The notes under the pieces were generated by a model. The model searched no databases and was not told where the DNA came from. It saw nothing but the letters and a program-made list of their open reading frames with translations. Source: Streptomyces spiramyceticus (GTDB taxonomy: Bacteria; Actinomycetota; Actinomycetes; Streptomycetales; Streptomycetaceae). Taken from it: a stretch of 64,000 nucleotides of DNA. The translations under genes and the position numbers were made by a program. This document shows, in pieces, positions 58,695 through 64,000 of this stretch. Each line of letters begins with the position of its first letter. Position 1 is the first letter of the stretch. The DNA is taken from the NCBI RefSeq assembly GCF_028807635.1, contig NZ_JARBAX010000002.1, positions 992,001 through 1,056,000 on the forward strand. The letters run 5' to 3'.

Positions 58695-60725
58695 ATGACA
58701 GCGACGACCGACGGAAGCACCGGGGCCATGGAACCCCGCGCAGCCGCGGCCAGCGAAACAACCGACACGACCTCCGGCACGACACCTGCCGCCTCCGACG
58801 TCCTCGACGCGGCCCGGCGGGCCACGGATCGCGCGGTCGAGCATCTGCTCGCGAGGCAGGACGCCCAGGGCTGGTGGAAGGGTGACCTCGAAACCAATGT
58901 GACCATGGACGCCGAGGACCTGCTTCTCCGTCAGTTCCTGGGCATTCAGGACGAGAAGACCGTCCGGGCGGCCGCGCTCTTCATCCGGGGCGAGCAGCGC
59001 GAGGACGGCACCTGGGCCACGTTCTACGGCGGACCGGGCGAACTCTCCACCACCATCGAGGCGTACGTCGCCCTGCGGCTGGCCGGCGACCTGCCGGACG
59101 ATCCGCACATGGCGCGCGCGGCGGCCTGGATCAGGGCGCGCGGCGGCATCGCCGCGAGCCGCGTCTTCACCCGGATCTGGCTCGCCCTCTTCGGCTGGTG
59201 GAAGTGGGACGATCTACCGGAGCTGCCGCCCGAGCTGATCTTTCTGCCCTCGTGGTTCCCACTGAACATCTACGAGTTCGGCTGCTGGGCGCGGCAGACC
59301 GTCGTGCCGCTGACCGTGGTCTCCGCGCACCGGCCCGTGCGTCCCGCGCCCTTCTCGATCGACGAACTGCACACCGATCCGAAGCTGCCGAACCCGCCCA
59401 AGCAGCTTGCCAGGCCCACCAGTTGGGAAGGCGCGTTCCAGCGGCTCGACAAGGTTCTGCATCTCTACCAGAAGGTCGCGCCGCGCAAGCTGCGCGGCGC
59501 CGCGATGAAGAGCGCGGCGCGCTGGATCATCGAGCGGCAGGAGAACGACGGCTGCTGGGGCGGGATCCAGCCGCCCGCCGTGTACTCGCTGATCGCACTC
59601 CATCTCCTCGGATACGACCTCGACCATCCGGTGATGCGCGCGGGCCTGGAGTCGCTCGACCGGTTCGCCGTGTGGCGGGAGAACGGCGCCCGCCAGATCG
59701 AGGCCTGTCAGTCGCCGGTCTGGGACACCTGCCTCGCCACGATCGCACTCGCCGACGCGGGAGTACGCCCGGACGACCCGGCGCTCGTCAAGGCAGCCGA
59801 CTGGATGATGAGCGAGCAGATCGTACGGCCGGGCGACTGGTCCGTACGACGGCCGGAACTTGAGCCGGGCGGCTGGGCGTTCGAGTTCCACAACGACAAC
59901 TACCCCGACATCGACGACACCGCGGAAGTCATCCTGGCGCTGCGCCGCGTCGCGCACCCGGACCGGGGCCGGACAGAGGCCACGATCGAGCGCGGTGTCC
60001 GCTGGACACTCGGGATGCAGTCCAGGAACGGCGCCTGGGCGGCCTTCGACGCCGACAACACCAGCGCGTTCCCCAACCGGCTGCCGTTCTGCGACTTCGG
60101 CGAGGTCATCGACCCGCCGTCCTCCGACGTCACCGCGCATGTGGTGGAGATGCTCGCCGTCGAGGGCAAGGCGTACCACGCGCGCACCCGGCGCGGCATC
60201 GAGTGGCTGCTCGCCGAACAGGAGCCGAACGGCGCCTGGTTCGGCCGCTGGGGCGTCAACTACGTGTACGGAACAGGGTCGGTGGTGCCCGGGCTGATCA
60301 CGGCAGGGCTGCCCGCGTCGCATCCCGCGGTCCGCCGCGCCGTCGACTGGCTGGAGTCCGTCCAGAACGACGACGGCGGCTGGGGCGAGGACCTGCGCTC
60401 GTACCGCGAGAGCGACTGGGCCGGGCACGGCGCGTCGACCGCCTCGCAGACCGCCTGGGCGCTGCTCGCCCTGCTCGCGGCGGGGGAGCGGGACAGCAAG
60501 TCCACCGAGCGGGGCGTCGCCTGGCTCGCCGAGACCCAGCGCGCGGACGGCTCCTGGGACGAGCCGTACTTCACCGGCACCGGATTCCCGTGGGACTTCT
60601 CCATCAACTACAACCTCTACCGGCAGGTCTTCCCGCTCACCGCGCTCGGGCGGTACGTCCACGGGGAGCCCACCTTCACCAACGCGTTCGCCGGTACCCT
60701 CCCCGACACCCGTGAGGGGGACTGA
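58695..60725 (+). CDS. shc: squalene-hopene cyclase
   Basis: The 676-aa cyclase has the catalytic DXDD motif D405-I-D-D408 (NYPDIDDTAEVIL), several QW repeats (QDAQGWWKGDL, QNDDGGWGEDLRSY, QRADGSWDEPYFTG), a hydrophobic channel helix (WFPLNIYEFGCWARQTVVPL) and GTGFPWDFSINYNLYRQVFP near the C-terminus. It is a monotopic membrane enzyme that cyclises squalene to hopene and hopanol. The N-terminal 30 residues are a Thr/Ala-rich extension. AAGGGGAAG precedes the ATG. The stop overlaps the hpnG start (TGATG). Confidence 0.96.
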   Translation: MTATTDGSTGAMEPRAAAASETTDTTSGTTPAASDVLDAARRATDRAVEHLLARQDAQGWWKGDLETNVTMDAEDLLLRQFLGIQDEKTVRAAALFIRGEQREDGTWATFYGGPGELSTTIEAYVALRLAGDLPDDPHMARAAAWIRARGGIAASRVFTRIWLALFGWWKWDDLPELPPELIFLPSWFPLNIYEFGCWARQTVVPLTVVSAHRPVRPAPFSIDELHTDPKLPNPPKQLARPTSWEGAFQRLDKVLHLYQKVAPRKLRGAAMKSAARWIIERQENDGCWGGIQPPAVYSLIALHLLGYDLDHPVMRAGLESLDRFAVWRENGARQIEACQSPVWDTCLATIALADAGVRPDDPALVKAADWMMSEQIVRPGDWSVRRPELEPGGWAFEFHNDNYPDIDDTAEVILALRRVAHPDRGRTEATIERGVRWTLGMQSRNGAWAAFDADNTSAFPNRLPFCDFGEVIDPPSSDVTAHVVEMLAVEGKAYHARTRRGIEWLLAEQEPNGAWFGRWGVNYVYGTGSVVPGLITAGLPASHPAVRRAVDWLESVQNDDGGWGEDLRSYRESDWAGHGASTASQTAWALLALLAAGERDSKSTERGVAWLAETQRADGSWDEPYFTGTGFPWDFSINYNLYRQVFPLTALGRYVHGEPTFTNAFAGTLPDTREGD

Positions 60726-61378
60726 TGAGCGTGCCCCCGGCGCCCTCACGGCCCGCGCCGTTGCTGATCGCCTGCGCGCTCGGCATCGAGCAGTTCGCGC
60801 TGCGCAGCGGCGTCCGCAGGAGTGCGCCGGGGCCCGTGACCGTACTGCGTACGGGCATGGGAGCCAGGGCGGCGGAAGCCGCCGTCACCCGGGCGCTCGG
60901 CGAAGGCGACCCCGCCGGGGACACCGCCGTCATCGCCTCCGGCTTCTGCGCCGGCCTCGCCCCCGGGATGCACCCCGGGGACCTGATCGTCGCCGACGAG
61001 ACGCGCGGGCCGTACGGCAGCACGCCATGTACGGGACCGGAGCTGCTCGCGGACGCGCTGGCCGAAGCGCTGCCGGGGCGCACGGTGCACACCGGCCCGC
61101 TGACCGGCTCCGACCATGTCGTACGGGGGCACGAGCGGGCCGAGCTGCGGGCCACCGGGGCCATCGCGGTGGACATGGAATCCGCGGCGACGCTCTGGAG
61201 CGCGCTGCGGGCGGGACCGCGCCCGGTTGCGGCCGTACGAGTGGTCGTGGACGCCCCAGAGCATGAGCTCGTCCGCATTGGGACGCTGCGCGGTGGAATA
61301 TCAGCCTTTCGTGTTCTCCGCGCCGTTCTGCCGGCTTTCTTTGAATGGCACCGTTCTTTACTGCTCCCCAGGAGGTGA
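60725..61378 (+). CDS. hpnG: HpnG, hopanoid-associated nucleosidase/phosphorylase (adenosylhopane adenine-releasing)
   Basis: The 217-aa nucleoside-phosphorylase-family protein has an N-terminal LLIACALGIEQFALR, VLRTGMGARAAEAAV, a SGFCAGLAPGMHPGDLIVAD core, the base-binding VDMESAATLWSAL (DMES) and a C-terminal helix. HpnG removes adenine from adenosylhopane to form ribosylhopane. Overlap with shc shows coupling. Codon 212 is TTA (61358-61360), six codons before the stop, placing this hopanoid step under bldA control. AGGAGG within its last codons is the ribosome site of hpnH. Confidence 0.93.
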   Translation: MSVPPAPSRPAPLLIACALGIEQFALRSGVRRSAPGPVTVLRTGMGARAAEAAVTRALGEGDPAGDTAVIASGFCAGLAPGMHPGDLIVADETRGPYGSTPCTGPELLADALAEALPGRTVHTGPLTGSDHVVRGHERAELRATGAIAVDMESAATLWSALRAGPRPVAAVRVVVDAPEHELVRIGTLRGGISAFRVLRAVLPAFFEWHRSLLLPRR

Positions 61379-61383
61379 GCTAG

Positions 61384-62406
61384 ATGGCCATGCCGCTCCG
61401 TCAGACCATCAGGGTCGGGACGTACCTCGTTGAACAGAAGCTCCGCAAGCGTGAGAAGTTCCCGCTGATCGTCGAGCTGGAACCGCTCTACGCCTGCAAT
61501 CTCGCCTGCGAAGGGTGCGGCAAGATCCAGCATCCGGCCGGCGTTCTCAAGCAGCGCATGCCGGTCGCCCAGGCGGTCGGCGCGGTGCTCGAATCCGGGG
61601 CGCCGATGGTCTCCATCGCCGGTGGCGAGCCACTGATGCATCCTCAGATCGACGAGATCGTCCGCCAGTTGGTGGCGAAGAGGAAGTACGTCTTCCTGTG
61701 CACGAATGCCATGTTGCTGCGCAAGAAGATCGAGAAGTTCAAGCCTTCTCCCTATTTCGCTTTCGCCGTGCACATCGACGGGCTGCGCGAGCGGCACGAC
61801 GAATCGGTGGCGAAGGAAGGGGTGTTCGACGAGGCGGTGGAGGCGATCAAGGAGGCCAAGAAGCGCGGCTTCCGGGTCACCACCAACTCGACCTTCTTCA
61901 ACACGGACACACCGCAGACGATTATCGAGGTGCTCAACTACCTCAATGACGACCTGCGGGTGGACGAGATGATGATCTCGCCCGCCTACGCCTACGAGAA
62001 GGCTCCCGACCAGGAGCATTTCCTCGGCGTGGAGCAGACCAGGGAGCTGTTCAAGAAGGCATTCTCGGGCGGCAACCGGCGCCGCTGGCGGCTGAATCAC
62101 TCGCCGCTGTTCCTGGACTTCCTTGAGGGCAAGGCCGACTTCCCGTGCACGGCGTGGGCGATTCCCAACTATTCGCTCTTCGGGTGGCAGCGGCCCTGCT
62201 ATTTGATGGCCGACGGGTACGTCCCGACGTACCGGGAGCTCATTGAGGACACCGACTGGAGCAAGTACGGGCGCGGCAAGGACGCGAGGTGTGCCAACTG
62301 CATGGCGCACTGCGGCTACGAGCCGACGGCCGTCCTCGCGACCATGGGCTCCCTGAAGGAGTCCCTGCGCGCGGTCCGCGAAACCGTCTCGGGAAGCCAC
62401 GGGTGA
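61384..62406 (+). CDS. hpnH: HpnH, radical-SAM adenosyl hopene transferase
   Basis: The 340-aa radical SAM enzyme carries [10 protein letters not shown] (C38, C42, C45), the [4Fe-4S] motif; unlike many radical SAM proteins it has Gly-Lys after the third Cys, as HpnH proteins do. [15 protein letters not shown] is the SAM-binding GGE motif and the C-terminal [16 protein letters not shown] holds further conserved Cys residues. It attaches 5'-deoxyadenosine to hopene, the first C35 side-chain step. AGGAGGTGA lies 7 nt before the ATG, one of the strongest sites in the window. Confidence 0.95.
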   Translation: MAMPLRQTIRVGTYLVEQKLRKREKFPLIVELEPLYACNLACEGCGKIQHPAGVLKQRMPVAQAVGAVLESGAPMVSIAGGEPLMHPQIDEIVRQLVAKRKYVFLCTNAMLLRKKIEKFKPSPYFAFAVHIDGLRERHDESVAKEGVFDEAVEAIKEAKKRGFRVTTNSTFFNTDTPQTIIEVLNYLNDDLRVDEMMISPAYAYEKAPDQEHFLGVEQTRELFKKAFSGGNRRRWRLNHSPLFLDFLEGKADFPCTAWAIPNYSLFGWQRPCYLMADGYVPTYRELIEDTDWSKYGRGKDARCANCMAHCGYEPTAVLATMGSLKESLRAVRETVSGSHG

Positions 62407-62410
62407 CGTG

Positions 62411-63574
62411 ATGACCGGCGAGCCTGTCGCACTGGGGCTCCCCGAGCTGCCGGCCCGGCCGCTGGCGGTGCGCCGACCTTCGCGGCGTATCCAGGTCGGG
62501 TCGGTGGCGGTAGGCGGGGACGCGCCCGTTTCGGTGCAGTCGATGACGACCACCAGGACGTCCGACATCGGCGCGACGCTGCAGCAGATCGCGGAGCTGA
62601 CCGCGTCCGGCTGCCAGATCGTACGAGTGGCCTGTCCGACCCAGGACGACGCCGACGCGTTGTCGACGATTGCGCGCAAGTCGCAGATCCCGGTGATCGC
62701 GGACATCCATTTCCAGCCGAAGTACGTCTTCGCGGCCATCGACGCGGGCTGCGCGGCGGTCCGGGTGAACCCGGGCAACATCAAGCAGTTCGACGACAAG
62801 GTCGAGGAGATCGCCAAGGCGGCCTCGGCGACCGGGACTCCGATCCGTATCGGTGTGAACGCCGGATCGCTGGACCGGCGGCTCCTTGAGAAGTACGGGA
62901 AGGCCACCCCCGAGGCGCTGGTGGAGTCGGCGCTGTGGGAGGCGTCGCTCTTCGAGGAGCACGGGTTCCGCGACATTAAGATCTCGGTCAAGCACAACGA
63001 CCCGGTCGTGATGGTCAACGCGTACCGGCAGCTCGCCGCGCAGTGCGACTATCCGCTGCACCTGGGCGTGACGGAGGCAGGCCCCGCCTTCCAGGGCACG
63101 ATCAAGTCGGCCGTCGCCTTCGGCGCGCTGCTGAGCGAGGGCATCGGCGACACGATCCGGGTGTCGCTGTCGGCCCCGCCCGTCGAGGAGGTCAAGGTCG
63201 GCCTCCAGATCCTGGAGTCGCTCAACCTCAAGCAGCGCCGCCTGGAGATCGTGTCGTGTCCCTCGTGCGGGCGCGCGCAGGTCGATGTCTACAAGCTCGC
63301 CGACCAGGTGGCGGCCGGGCTCGACGGCATGGAGGTGCCGCTGCGGGTCGCCGTCATGGGCTGTGTGGTCAACGGTCCCGGTGAGGCGCGCGAGGCGGAC
63401 CTGGGGGTCGCCTCCGGCAATGGAAAGGGTCAGATCTTCGTGAAGGGCGAGGTCATCAAGACCGTCCCCGAGTCGAAGATCGTCGAGACCCTCATCGAAG
63501 AGGCGATGAAGATCGCCGCAACCATGGAGGACGAGGGGGTCCCCTCGGGGGCGCCCGACGTCACCGTGAGCTGA
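62411..63574 (+). CDS. ispG: 4-hydroxy-3-methylbut-2-enyl diphosphate synthase IspG (GcpE)
   Basis: The 387-aa enzyme has the IspG TIM barrel ([40 protein letters not shown]) and the [4Fe-4S] ligands C283 and C286 ([11 protein letters not shown]) and C318 ([19 protein letters not shown]). It performs the penultimate MEP-pathway step, MEcPP to HMBPP. ATG 62411 follows the hpnH stop by 4 bp; GTG 62408 is immediately upstream and cannot be excluded. Its inclusion in the hopanoid operon ties precursor supply to hopanoid synthesis. Streptomycetes often have a second ispG elsewhere, so this may be a paralogue. Confidence 0.95.
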   Translation: MTGEPVALGLPELPARPLAVRRPSRRIQVGSVAVGGDAPVSVQSMTTTRTSDIGATLQQIAELTASGCQIVRVACPTQDDADALSTIARKSQIPVIADIHFQPKYVFAAIDAGCAAVRVNPGNIKQFDDKVEEIAKAASATGTPIRIGVNAGSLDRRLLEKYGKATPEALVESALWEASLFEEHGFRDIKISVKHNDPVVMVNAYRQLAAQCDYPLHLGVTEAGPAFQGTIKSAVAFGALLSEGIGDTIRVSLSAPPVEEVKVGLQILESLNLKQRRLEIVSCPSCGRAQVDVYKLADQVAAGLDGMEVPLRVAVMGCVVNGPGEAREADLGVASGNGKGQIFVKGEVIKTVPESKIVETLIEEAMKIAATMEDEGVPSGAPDVTVS

Positions 63575-63599
63575 AGAGGATCAGAGAGGGGGCCCGAGC

Positions 63600-64000
63600 G
63601 TGACGATCTTGGAAACTATCCGGGGGCCGCGCGACCTGAAGGCGCTGACGGAAGCCGAAGTCTGTCATCTGTCATCCGAAATCCGGGAGTTCCTGGTCCA
63701 GGCCGTGGCCAGAACGGGCGGTCACCTGGGGCCGAACCTCGGCGTGGTGGAACTCTCCATCGCCCTGCACCGGGTGTTCGAGTCACCCGCCGACCGCATC
63801 CTGTGGGACACGGGTCACCAGAGCTACGTACACAAACTGCTCACCGGACGGCAGGACTTCTCCAAGCTGCGCGGCAAGGGCGGGCTGTCCGGCTATCCGT
63901 CGCGCGAGGAGTCCGAGCACGACGTCATCGAGAACTCGCACGCCTCGACCGTCCTCGGCTGGGCCGACGGCCTCGCCAAGGCGAACCAGGTGCTCGGCAG
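63600..64000 (+). CDS. dxs: 1-deoxy-D-xylulose-5-phosphate synthase, N-terminal part
   Basis: Only the first 133 codons lie in the window. GTG 63600 follows AGAGAGGGGG. The visible sequence holds [37 protein letters not shown] and the Ser-Arg region [20 protein letters not shown], then [19 protein letters not shown], the start of the thiamine-diphosphate domain of DXS. It makes DXP from pyruvate and glyceraldehyde-3-phosphate, the entry step of the MEP pathway. It is 25 bp after ispG, continuing the operon. Confidence 0.95.
   Translation, partial: MTILETIRGPRDLKALTEAEVCHLSSEIREFLVQAVARTGGHLGPNLGVVELSIALHRVFESPADRILWDTGHQSYVHKLLTGRQDFSKLRGKGGLSGYPSREESEHDVIENSHASTVLGWADGLAKANQVLG

Noticed and set aside
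58600..58698. A 32-codon ORF before shc as a definite gene.
   Set aside because: No Shine-Dalgarno site and residues dictated by the GC hairpin; kept only as part of the hairpin finding.

Overview
The window is high-GC actinobacterial DNA, almost certainly from a Streptomyces chromosome. The coding frames show the strong GC3 bias of that genus, with GTG/TTG starts, many 4-bp ATGA overlaps and only three TTA codons that I could find in intact genes. Actinomycete families such as DUF6230/DUF6114, DUF2236 (MpaB-like), SCO6745-like and DUF6380 are present, and the right end is a hopanoid locus of the Streptomyces type. No rRNA, tRNA, CRISPR array, integrase or insertion sequence was seen.

Left third (1-22 kb). 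First comes a fatty-acid/CoA block: the C-terminus of a family III CoA transferase, an F420-type LLM oxidoreductase, an acyl-CoA dehydrogenase, a thiolase and a FadB-like fusion. A MerR regulator follows, divergent from an acyl-CoA synthetase that carries a TTA codon. Next are a CDF metal transporter, a secreted sphingomyelinase C, a TetR regulator, an aldehyde dehydrogenase, three MpaB-like (DUF2236) oxygenases and a DUF6230/DUF6114 membrane pair. A secreted GH81 endo-1,3-beta-glucanase ends this part. It is preceded by two GAGAGCGCTCTC operators and followed by a convergent LacI regulator.

Middle (22-43 kb). Secreted peptidases (M1, an Xaa-Pro dipeptidyl-peptidase-like enzyme, and a frameshifted M14 carboxypeptidase) are followed by a BCCT transporter, a decayed D-amino-acid oxidase, a GCACCG-rich tandem repeat, an ABC-F protein, Tex, a GlxA regulator with a DJ-1 partner, an enoyl-CoA hydratase, an anti-sigma-like ATPase, Idi, a second CDF transporter and GalE. 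Gene decay is concentrated here and at 8.7 kb.

Right third (43-64 kb). A compact cluster (43.7-50.7 kb) encodes a CTG-initiated DUF5941/CDP-alcohol phosphotransferase, a nucleotidyltransferase, an sn-glycerol-1-phosphate-dehydrogenase-like enzyme, a second CDP-alcohol phosphotransferase with an altered active site, a GT2 glycosyltransferase and a Wzm/Wzt (TagGH)-type ABC exporter. I read it as synthesis and export of a polyol-phosphate or glycerophospholipid-type surface product, and it is the best candidate here for an undescribed system. After an MMPL/TetR pair comes the hopanoid operon: hpnC, hpnD, a 43-aa DUF6380 gene, hpnE, a polyprenyl synthase, shc, hpnG (with a TTA codon), hpnH, ispG and dxs (cut by the window edge). 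With idi at 41 kb, it covers two MEP-pathway steps, prenyl chain assembly, squalene formation, cyclisation and hopanoid side-chain extension.
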